Shown here: in pieces, positions 57,327 through 64,000 of the stretch
How positions within the stretch are numbered: position 1 is the stretch's first letter
Layout of the letters: each line of letters starts with the position of its first letter
From: Sphingomonas sp. PP-CC-1A-547
GTDB taxonomy: Bacteria; Pseudomonadota; Alphaproteobacteria; Sphingomonadales; Sphingomonadaceae
Reading direction: 5' to 3'
Assembly (NCBI RefSeq): GCF_003610375.1
Contig: NZ_RAPZ01000011.1
Coordinates: 682,001-746,000, forward strand
DNA: 64,000 nt
The notes under the pieces: model-generated
What the model saw: the letters and a program-made list of their open reading frames with translations, nothing else
What the model was told of the DNA's origin: nothing
Database searches by the model: none
Made by a program: the position numbers and the translations under genes

Positions 57327-57830
57327 TTGGCCGATAAACCAGGCTCGCTTCAGGATCTGTTCCTGAACGCACTCCGGCGCTCCAAGACGCCGGTCACCAT
57401 GTTCCTCGTCAAGGGCGTAAAGCTGCAGGGCATCGTCACATGGTTCGATAATTTTTCCGTCCTGCTGCGCCGCGATGGCCAGTCGCAGCTGATCTACAAG
57501 CATGCGATCTCGACGATCATGCCTGCTGGGCCCATGGACGTGTCGGCGATCGTCGATGCCGTGGGAGAAAACCAGAAGAAGCACCCGCTTCTGCAGGATA
57601 TTTTCCTCAACGCGGTGCGCAAATCCGAAGACAGCGTGACCATGTTCCTCATCAACGGCGTCATGCTGCAGGGCCAGATCGCAGGCTTCGATCTGTTTTG
57701 CATGCTGCTCCAGCGCGAAGGTATGGCACAACTCGTCTACAAGCACGCTGTCTCGACGATCCAGCCGGCGCGCCCGCTGAACCTTGCCGAAGAGCCCACT
57801 GACACGGATGAAACGGACGATGACGATTGA
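57327..57830 (+). CDS. hfq: Hfq RNA chaperone with two Sm domains in one chain
   Basis: The product is 167 residues: an intact Hfq Sm domain (residues 8-66: [12 protein letters not shown] and YKHAISTI), a 20-residue linker, a second Sm domain (88-147: [12 protein letters not shown] and YKHAVSTI) and an acidic tail (DTDETDDDD). Both copies keep Gln9/Gln90, the basic rim (RR or RK) and Lys-His of the proximal RNA site. E. coli Hfq has one domain of about 65 core residues in 102 residues and forms hexamers; this should form a trimer of tandem chains. The TTG at 57327 is preferred: AAAGGG lies 8 bases upstream and the start ADKPGSLQD matches family N-termini. A TTG at 57288 is possible. It overlaps hflX by 4 bases (TTGA). 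Confidence 0.9.
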   Translation: MADKPGSLQDLFLNALRRSKTPVTMFLVKGVKLQGIVTWFDNFSVLLRRDGQSQLIYKHAISTIMPAGPMDVSAIVDAVGENQKKHPLLQDIFLNAVRKSEDSVTMFLINGVMLQGQIAGFDLFCMLLQREGMAQLVYKHAVSTIQPARPLNLAEEPTDTDETDDDD

Positions 57831-59119
57831 GTAGTGGTTTCGAACGCGATCGGGACGAGTTCACCCGTGGAACACGAGCGATCGTCGTTCTCCCCGACCA
57901 GGGCGACGCCGCGCGCGACGTAGACGCTCGGTTGGAGGAAACCGCGGGGTTGGCCGCTGCCATCGGAGTCGAGGTGGTAGAACGGATCGCTTACCGCGTC
58001 CGCCAGGCAAAGCCCGCAACGCTGATCGGAAGCGGGCAGGTTGAATTGTTGGCCACCCAAGTTCGGATGGAAGAGGCGGGACTGGTCGTATTCGATGCGA
58101 GCCTGACTCCGATCCAGCAGCGCAATCTGGAGAAATCGCTCGAGGTGAAGGTTATCGATCGCACCGGACTGATCCTCGAGATCTTCGGTGAACGCGCCGC
58201 GACCGCCGAGGGGCGCTTGCAGGTCGAACTCGCGCATCTCGATTACCAAGCTGGCCGGCTTGTGCGGAGCTGGACCCATCTCGAACGTCAACGCGGCGGT
58301 TTCGGCTTCCTTGGCGGTCCGGGCGAGACGCAGATCGAAGCGGATCGTCGTTTGATCCGCGACCGGATGGCGCGATTGAAGCGTGAGCTCGAGCAGGTCA
58401 GCCGTACGCGTGGGCTGCACCGCGAACGGCGCCAGCGTGCGCCGTGGCCGGTAATCGCGCTCGTCGGCTATACCAATGCGGGTAAGTCGACGTTGTTCAA
58501 TCGCGTGACTGGTGCCGACGTGATGGCGGAGGATCTGTTGTTCGCAACGCTAGATCCGACGCTACGTCAGATTCAGCTCCCCGGGCTAGACAAGGCGATC
58601 CTGTCGGACACCGTCGGCTTCGTTTCTGACCTGCCGACGCAGTTGGTCGCCGCGTTCAAGGCAACTCTGGAAGAGGTCGTGTCCGCCGATCTGCTGGTCC
58701 ATGTCCGTGATATCGCCCACCCGGATTCGGAGGCGCAGCGTGCCGATGTCGAGACTGTGCTGGCCGAGATCGGTGTCGACGACAATACGCCGCGGTTCGA
58801 GGTTTGGAACAAGCTCGACCTGCTCGATCCCGACGCGCACGACGAGATTGCCGGCGAAGCGGCGCGGCGCGACGACGTCGTGGCGATATCGGCGCTGAGC
58901 GGGGAAGGGGTGCCGCATCTGATCGAGCAGATCGCGGCAAAACTGACGGGGGCGCATCGGCGCTACCAGATCACGCTCGATGCCAGCGATGGCGCGGGCG
59001 CTGCTTGGCTGCATGCGCATGGCGAAGTGTTCGGGAGCGTCGATGACGAGCTCGAGACGACATATGACGTACGACTGTCCGATGCGGATTACGACCGGTT
59101 CATCCGCCGCGACGTTTGA
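57827..59119 (+). CDS. hflX: GTPase HflX
   Basis: The 430-residue ribosome-associated GTPase has the HflX N-domain ([57 protein letters not shown] in part) and the G domain: G1 [10 protein letters not shown]3 [11 protein letters not shown]4 NKLD. HflX rescues or splits stalled ribosomes, often under heat. It follows hfq at once (TTG start, TTGA overlap), the conserved hfq-hflX order. Its last 20 bases overlap the convergent mazG gene. Confidence 0.95.
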   Translation: MSSGFERDRDEFTRGTRAIVVLPDQGDAARDVDARLEETAGLAAAIGVEVVERIAYRVRQAKPATLIGSGQVELLATQVRMEEAGLVVFDASLTPIQQRNLEKSLEVKVIDRTGLILEIFGERAATAEGRLQVELAHLDYQAGRLVRSWTHLERQRGGFGFLGGPGETQIEADRRLIRDRMARLKRELEQVSRTRGLHRERRQRAPWPVIALVGYTNAGKSTLFNRVTGADVMAEDLLFATLDPTLRQIQLPGLDKAILSDTVGFVSDLPTQLVAAFKATLEEVVSADLLVHVRDIAHPDSEAQRADVETVLAEIGVDDNTPRFEVWNKLDLLDPDAHDEIAGEAARRDDVVAISALSGEGVPHLIEQIAAKLTGAHRRYQITLDASDGAGAAWLHAHGEVFGSVDDELETTYDVRLSDADYDRFIRRDV

Positions 59120-59834
59120 CCACCTGCCATAGTTCCTCCTTCTGATCGAGGGTCATGCCGGCGAACGCATCGCCGCCGAGATCCTCGATCGCTCGGAACC
59201 GCGCCTCGAACTTCAGGTTGCCAGCGCGTAACGCGCTTTCCGCGTCTACTCCGAGATGTCGCGCCCAGTTGGTCACCGCGAACAACAGGTCACCAACTTC
59301 TTCTGCAAGCTTCTCGGAAGGAGCTTCGCGAACCTCCTCGATTTCCTCGTGGACTTTCGCCAGCGGCCCGCTCGCATCCGGCCAGTCGAAGCCCACACGC
59401 CCTGCACGTTTCTGCAACTTGTCGGCTCGAGACAGTGCCGGAAGGCCAAGTGCGACCCCCGCCAGTGCGCTGCTGTCCGATTTCGCCGAACGCTCTTGCG
59501 CCTTGATCGCTTCCCAACCGGGCGACTGTTCCACGTCCCCGAATATATGCGGATGACGCCGTTCCATTTTGTCGGCAATCGAGGTCACGACGTCGGCCAG
59601 CGTGAAGGCACCGGCTTCCTCGGCAATGCGGCTATGGAACACGACCTGAAGCAGAAGGTCGCCCAGTTCGTCCTTTAGATCCCCGGGATCGTTCCGTTCA
59701 ATCGCGTCGGCGACTTCATAGGCTTCCTCGATCGTGTAGGGCGCAATCGTGGACCAGGTCTGCACACGGTCCCATTCGCAACCTTCGACGGGATCGCGCA
59801 ACCGGGCCATGATGGCGACGAGACGTTCGATCAT
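59100..59834 (-). CDS. mazG: NTP pyrophosphohydrolase MazG
   Basis: The 244-residue product has two MazG helical domains: the first with EEAYEVADAIERNDPGDLKDELGDLLLQVVFH (EExxE plus ExxD metal ligands), the second with KVHEEIEEV and KLAEEVGDLLFAVTNWARHLG. It hydrolyses NTPs to NMP and pyrophosphate and may lower abnormal nucleotides or (p)ppGpp. Length matches full-size MazG. It converges on hflX. Confidence 0.94.
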   Translation of the reverse strand: MIERLVAIMARLRDPVEGCEWDRVQTWSTIAPYTIEEAYEVADAIERNDPGDLKDELGDLLLQVVFHSRIAEEAGAFTLADVVTSIADKMERRHPHIFGDVEQSPGWEAIKAQERSAKSDSSALAGVALGLPALSRADKLQKRAGRVGFDWPDASGPLAKVHEEIEEVREAPSEKLAEEVGDLLFAVTNWARHLGVDAESALRAGNLKFEARFRAIEDLGGDAFAGMTLDQKEELWQVVKRRGG

Positions 59835-59917
59835 AGAGAAGCCTTATAGAACGGGATTTTTCGGTCCGGAACGTACGCCAAAACATCGAGGGCGTGGTAG
59901 ATGAAGACTGGACCGTA

Positions 59918-60436
59918 TCAGGCCGTACATTGCGCAAAAGCAGCGTCGCGTCTGCCCGTTAGCTCTTCGAGCGACACCCCCGCAATATCGAAGCGGAGTT
60001 CGTGCATGTCCATGCCGGAACGGTAGCCGCCGGGCCAGACGCTGGTCAGTTCGAAGCCGCAATGCTGGAAGAACGGCGAGACCTGAGGCGAGGTGTCGAC
60101 GGTGACGTAGCGCGTGGGCGGTTCGGCTGAGGTGGCGACATGGAGCAGGCGTTCGAACAGCAGCAGCTTGCCGAGGCCCGAGCCATGGTACGTCCGCGCG
60201 ACCATGCCCCAGAAGAGCAGCGCCTTGTTGTAATGCTCCCAGATCTCGTAGCCGCCGAACGCGCCGGGGACGCCATCGACGTCGACTACGAATGCCGGGC
60301 CGTCGGGGTCGTCGAGCGTTTCTTCCAGCCATTCGCGGTCGCCGTCGCCGAAATACTCGGGGAGGTTCGAGTCGAAGATCGCGAGGACGGCGGCGCGGTC
60401 CTTGTCCTCGTAGCGGCGGGTCAGGATGCTGGTCAT
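59918..60436 (-). CDS. GNAT family N-acetyltransferase
   Basis: The 172-residue product has the GNAT acetyl-CoA loop TYHGSGLGKLLLFERLL and the C-terminal SPFFQHCGFELTSV. The N-terminus (TRRYEDKDRAAVLAIFDSN) is family-typical. Substrate unknown. Its ATG overlaps the phosphopantetheinyl transferase stop by 4 bases, so it belongs to the NRPS operon and could modify the product or its precursor; that is inference. Confidence 0.86.
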   Translation of the reverse strand: MTSILTRRYEDKDRAAVLAIFDSNLPEYFGDGDREWLEETLDDPDGPAFVVDVDGVPGAFGGYEIWEHYNKALLFWGMVARTYHGSGLGKLLLFERLLHVATSAEPPTRYVTVDTSPQVSPFFQHCGFELTSVWPGGYRSGMDMHELRFDIAGVSLEELTGRRDAAFAQCTA

Positions 60437-61032
60437 GGCTGGCTCCACTGCGCGATGGTTTCAATCGCGTCGGTGGTGGAACGGCTCCAGCAGCGCGAAG
60501 TGCCTTCGAAGGTCGCGGTCGCGTGGATCGGATCGGTCACGACGGTCTCGATCGCTTCGGGGCGGATGCGGCGGGGTTCGCCGATGAGCTTCGCGTGCGC
60601 TTCCTTGATCGTCCAGCGGCGGAGCCAGGCTTGGGGCCGGGCGGGGGTGGGCAGGCGGCGGAGCGCGGCGGCTTCTGTGGGGGTTAGCATGTCCCAGAGC
60701 GGAGCGTGATCGTCGACAACTTCGCGGTCGACGGCGATCGGTGTGCGCGCAACGCCGATCAGGGCGCGTGCGCCGCGGCTGGAGAGGCTGAGATACCAGC
60801 CGTTGGGGGCGGAAACGATCGGCGCGCCGGCCGGACTGCGTGTCAGTCGAACGTCGTCTGAGTCGCCGGCGAGTTTGCGTATCAGGCAGGAGGCCAGACC
60901 GTGTCGGATCGCGCGCGCATCGCCGGGCAAGCCGGCAGCGTACGGTCCGGACTCGGCAACGCTCCACGCGATTGGCGACTGCCCGTCCCAGACAAGGGCG
61001 TCGAGCGGACCGTCGTGCCAGATCGGCGTCAC
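60433..61032 (-). CDS. 4'-phosphopantetheinyl transferase, Sfp type
   Basis: The 199-residue product has the PPTase motifs IAVDREVV (metal-site Asp102 and Glu104) and LRRWTIKEAHAKLIGE (Trp140, Lys143, Glu144, Lys148). It should load coenzyme A-derived arms on the carrier protein of the neighbouring NRPS. The start is GTG at 61032, overlapping the NRPS stop (GTGA), so the two proteins are made together. It is somewhat short for an Sfp-type enzyme (usually about 220-240), the missing part being N-terminal. Confidence 0.88.
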   Translation of the reverse strand: MTPIWHDGPLDALVWDGQSPIAWSVAESGPYAAGLPGDARAIRHGLASCLIRKLAGDSDDVRLTRSPAGAPIVSAPNGWYLSLSSRGARALIGVARTPIAVDREVVDDHAPLWDMLTPTEAAALRRLPTPARPQAWLRRWTIKEAHAKLIGEPRRIRPEAIETVVTDPIHATATFEGTSRCWSRSTTDAIETIAQWSQP

Positions 61033-64000
61033 GTCGCGACGGCGATCCGCGCCGGGCTTCCGTCCCAGCTCGTGCCGTCGGGCAAGGTCTCGCCCTTCAT
61101 CACCACCGATAGGTCGCCGAGCTGCGCGTCGGCCCCGATCTCCGCGTCGTACAGGACGATCGCGAGCGAGCCGATCGTCGCGCGGTCGCCGACGCGGATC
61201 GCGCCGACCTTCATCACGCGGTCCTCGAACAGGTGCGTCTGCAGTCCCGCGAAGTCGTTGAGCGCGACGTCGTCGCCGATGTCGACGAGGTCGTGCTCCG
61301 TCAGGTCGGTGGTGTCGATGTAGCAACGCTTGCCGATCCGCGCGCCCATCAGCCGGAGATAGAGCGCGATCCACGGCGTCCCGCGGAGTGGTTCGAGCAG
61401 GTTGGCGACGGCGAGATTCTCGTAGGTCGCGGTCACCAGTTCGGTACGCCAGACGAACGTGCTCCAGAGCGGCGCGGTCGTGACCTTGTAGCGGCCGACG
61501 ACGAGCCATTTGAGCGCGAGGACGAAGATCCCGCAGGCGAGGCAGAAGCCGACGTACAGGAACGGGAAGGTCGCCGCGACGACCAGCGCGCCGTTATCGA
61601 GATCGTCGAGGTCGCCGACGACCGACAGCAGCAGGCTGAAGAACACCAGGAACGCGGTCAGCGACAAGGTGGTGCGGACCGCCTCGATCGACAGGCGCGT
61701 GGCGATCAGCGCGCGCGACGGGTTAAAGCGCGCGCCTTCGTCGAACATCGTGTTGACCTGTCGTACCGGCAGCTTGATCGCGGGCGAGCCGAACCAAGTG
61801 CTGCCCGCCTCGGTGGCGAGGGCCGGGTCGCTCGGCGGCTTCGAGAGCACGCCGACGAGCACCTCGTCGCCGATCTGCGTGCCGCTCGGCAGCAGCGCGG
61901 AATTGCCGATGAAGCTGCGGCGGCCGATCTTGGTATGCGCGAGTTCGATCGTGCCGTGGCCGATCCGCGCGGCGCCGAAGATCACCGAGTCCGCAATGAA
62001 GCTCTCCTCGCCGATCTCGACCAGGTCCGGGACGATCGCGCTGGCGGTCGAGATTTCCGCGCGACGGCCGACCTTCACGCCGAGCGCGCGGTACCATGGC
62101 ACCACGTAGAGCGTCGCGAAGATCGGGTGGAGCAGGCGCAACGCGAGGTCGTTGATCTGCTGGACGAACCAGTAGCGGACGTAGAACCCGCTGTTCAGCG
62201 CATAGACCGCGGGCGCGACGCGACCGAGGATCAGGCGCTTGGCCGCCACCGTCAGCACGCACATCATCACGACATAGGTGACCGCGAGCAGCGGCGCGAC
62301 CGCGACATAGGCATAGCCGCTGGTCGCCCAGTCGAGCTCGATCAGCGCGATCAGGCCCGGCGCGATCGGCAGGATCGCGACCAGCGGCAGGATCAGTGCG
62401 CACAGGAACAGGCCGATCGCCGGGCCGGCATTGCGCGGGGTTGCGGTGGCCGGGCGGCGGGGCGCATCGCCGTCATGCGCGGCGGGCGAACCCGCCCAGC
62501 GCTGGCCGGCCGGGATGGTCGCATCGGCGGGCAGCGCGGACAGGTCGTCGAGCATCGCATCGTCGCCGAGCGCAGCGTTGCGGCCGACCACCGCCATCGA
62601 CCCGACGAACGCGCCCTTGCCGAGCTTGACGGTGCCGAGCCGCAGTAACCCACGCTCGACCGAACTGGTGGCGAGCACCGACTGGTCGCTGATGATCGCG
62701 TCGTCGTCGGCGTGGAGCAGGTCGGCGGTGTCGATGATCCCGGTGCCGATATGGACTCGCTCGCCGATCTTTGCGCCCATCATCCGGTAATAACCGCGGA
62801 TCATCGGCGTGCCCGCGAGATACGGCGTCGCTGTGACGCCGATGATCCGGCGGACCAGCCACCAGCGGAAATAATAGCTGCCCCAGAGCGGGTAATCGCC
62901 CGCCTTGAAGCGCCCGACGATCAGCCATTTCAGCGCGATCGACAGGAACATCGACGCGATCGGTACCACCGTGAAGAACAGCCCGCTCAGGATCAGCGCG
63001 TCGACCCGCGGCATGTCACCGGCGAGATGCGTGTAGGCGAGATAGGGCGAGAACCACTGGAGCCCCGCCAACGTGTAGATCGGCAGCAGCGCGAGCGTCT
63101 GCGCGGCGACGCACAGCTGGCGCTTCCACGGCGCGATATGATGGAAGCTGGTCTCGTCGAGGATCGCGACGGGCGTGGTGCCGCCAATGCGGAGCGCGAG
63201 CGCGCGGATGGTTGGCGCGGCGTAGACGTCCTCGAGCGACAGCCCTTCGAGGCCGCGCACCTTTCGCGCCGCCGAAACGAGACGTGCGGCCTTCAGCGAG
63301 TGGCCGCCGAGATCTTCGAACAGGTCGTCGAGCACGGACACCGGCTGCGGCGCGAACGCCTCGGCCCAGACGCGGTGCAGGCTTTCCTCCAGCGGCGTGG
63401 CGGGCGCGACCATCTCGCGGTCCGACGTCACGGTGATCTCGGGCTTGACCAGCGCCTTGCGGTCGACCTTCCCCGAGGCGGGGAGCGTCGGCATGTGCGA
63501 CAGCAGCTGATACCCTGCCGGGCGCATGTAATTGGGGAGCCGCTCGGCGACGCGCGCCTTGAGGCCGACCATGTCGATCTCCTCGGCCGGACGCGCGATC
63601 AGGAACGCCGCGAGGAATTCGGAGCCATCGTCGTCGGTGAACAACTGGACGACGGTTTGCGCGACGCCCGGCCATTCGCCGATCATCGCCTCGATCTCGG
63701 CGAGCTCGACGCGGAAGCCCCGGATCTTCACCTGCGTATCGATGCGCCCAACGAAATCGATGTCGCCCGCCGCGTTGAGCTTCACCAGGTCGCCCGACCG
63801 GTAGATCCGTTCGGGGGCGCCGGAAGGCCCATCGAACGGCGTCATGATGAACTTCTCGGCGGTCAGATCGGGGCGGTTGACGTAGCCGACGCCGACGCCG
63901 GGGCCGCCGATCACGAGTTCGCCCTCCTGGCCGTCAGGGACCGGCTGCATATGCTCGTCGACCACCCAGGCGGTGTAGCCGGGGAGCGGCTTGCCGATCG
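61029..64000 (-). CDS. Pls/PosA-like NRPS, 5' end beyond window
   Basis: The visible 989 residues begin inside an adenylation domain (GKPLPGYTAWVVDE, then GELVIGGPGVGVGYVNRPDLTAEKF and YRSGDLVKLNAAGDIDFVGRIDTQVKIRGFRVELAEIE in part), followed by a carrier domain with FEDLGGHSLKA (the Ser codon is 63299-63297). After it come three units, each of two membrane segments and a left-handed beta-helix acyltransferase-like domain, with repeated KWLIVGRFK-PLW-RWWLV type sequences near 62940, 62240 and 61510. This A-T-(TM-TM-LbH)x3 order is that of epsilon-poly-lysine synthetase (Pls) and related PosA-type proteins, which polymerise or couple one amino acid without a condensation domain. The substrate pocket is off the window. 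Confidence 0.85.
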   Translation of the reverse strand, partial: IGKPLPGYTAWVVDEHMQPVPDGQEGELVIGGPGVGVGYVNRPDLTAEKFIMTPFDGPSGAPERIYRSGDLVKLNAAGDIDFVGRIDTQVKIRGFRVELAEIEAMIGEWPGVAQTVVQLFTDDDGSEFLAAFLIARPAEEIDMVGLKARVAERLPNYMRPAGYQLLSHMPTLPASGKVDRKALVKPEITVTSDREMVAPATPLEESLHRVWAEAFAPQPVSVLDDLFEDLGGHSLKAARLVSAARKVRGLEGLSLEDVYAAPTIRALALRIGGTTPVAILDETSFHHIAPWKRQLCVAAQTLALLPIYTLAGLQWFSPYLAYTHLAGDMPRVDALILSGLFFTVVPIASMFLSIALKWLIVGRFKAGDYPLWGSYYFRWWLVRRIIGVTATPYLAGTPMIRGYYRMMGAKIGERVHIGTGIIDTADLLHADDDAIISDQSVLATSSVERGLLRLGTVKLGKGAFVGSMAVVGRNAALGDDAMLDDLSALPADATIPAGQRWAGSPAAHDGDAPRRPATATPRNAGPAIGLFLCALILPLVAILPIAPGLIALIELDWATSGYAYVAVAPLLAVTYVVMMCVLTVAAKRLILGRVAPAVYALNSGFYVRYWFVQQINDLALRLLHPIFATLYVVPWYRALGVKVGRRAEISTASAIVPDLVEIGEESFIADSVIFGAARIGHGTIELAHTKIGRRSFIGNSALLPSGTQIGDEVLVGVLSKPPSDPALATEAGSTWFGSPAIKLPVRQVNTMFDEGARFNPSRALIATRLSIEAVRTTLSLTAFLVFFSLLLSVVGDLDDLDNGALVVAATFPFLYVGFCLACGIFVLALKWLVVGRYKVTTAPLWSTFVWRTELVTATYENLAVANLLEPLRGTPWIALYLRLMGARIGKRCYIDTTDLTEHDLVDIGDDVALNDFAGLQTHLFEDRVMKVGAIRVGDRATIGSLAIVLYDAEIGADAQLGDLSVVMKGETLPDGTSWDGSPARIAVAT

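Overview
The window is about two-thirds GC, densely coded on both strands, and looks like chromosomal core sequence from a sphingomonad (order Sphingomonadales, most likely Sphingomonas or a close relative). Pointers to this are the fused ispDF gene, the short alphaproteobacterial HprK beside ChvG/ChvI and ATP-type PEP carboxykinase, the NtrBC-NtrYX-Hfq-HflX order, an Hfq made of two Sm domains in one chain, and many small GC-rich palindromic repeats between genes. The genus is an inference from gene content; no rRNA or tRNA gene is present to settle it.

Layout. 1-2.9 kb: end of a tad (Flp pilus) locus on the minus strand (TadG-like vWA protein and two TadE-like pseudopilins). 3.1-10.7 kb: a squalene/phytoene-synthase-like protein, an EF-hand protein, trmFO, a DUF488 protein, a SulP transporter, an L,D-transpeptidase with a small lipoprotein, and a SpoU/TrmH rRNA methylase. 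10.8-16.9 kb: a regulatory PTS block (HPr, EIIA-Man, RapZ, HprK) running on from chvI-chvG, divergent from pckA. 17-22.2 kb: NfeD/slipin pair, guaB, an RsmB-type methylase and a TPR protein. 22.3-28.1 kb: rsmA-pdxA-surA-lptD, the classic outer-membrane assembly operon in reverse. 28.2-34.1 kb: pepA, holC, ndk, GNAT; then purM-purN-MmcQ-membrane protein. 34.2-39.8 kb: DUF2066 protein, hdaA, ppk1, ppx. 39.8-49.9 kb: I78 inhibitor and rnd, aspS, an APC permease coupled to a ppk2, beta-carbonic anhydrase, lipA-coq10, cinA-hypothetical-ispDF. 50-59.1 kb: dusB-ntrB-ntrC-ntrY-ntrX-hfq-hflX, a nitrogen and RNA regulation block. 59.1-64 kb: mazG, then a minus-strand operon of a Pls/PosA-like NRPS (5' end beyond the window), a phosphopantetheinyl transferase and a GNAT acetyltransferase.

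Genes are tightly packed: many neighbours overlap by 1 or 4 bases (ATGA, GTGA, TTGA or TGATG), which suggests translational coupling, and several starts are GTG or TTG. Intergenic gaps after genes are mostly filled with two kinds of imperfect palindromes (REP-like).

I see no insertion sequence, prophage, CRISPR array, tRNA, rRNA or obvious genomic island. The most interesting items are the tandem-Sm Hfq with a hairpin-rich leader, the Pls-like NRPS operon, the NtrX that lacks the sigma-54 contact motif, the PTS block with no visible sugar permease, and a near-perfect palindrome upstream of the carbonic anhydrase gene. I did not find a convincing wholly new system.
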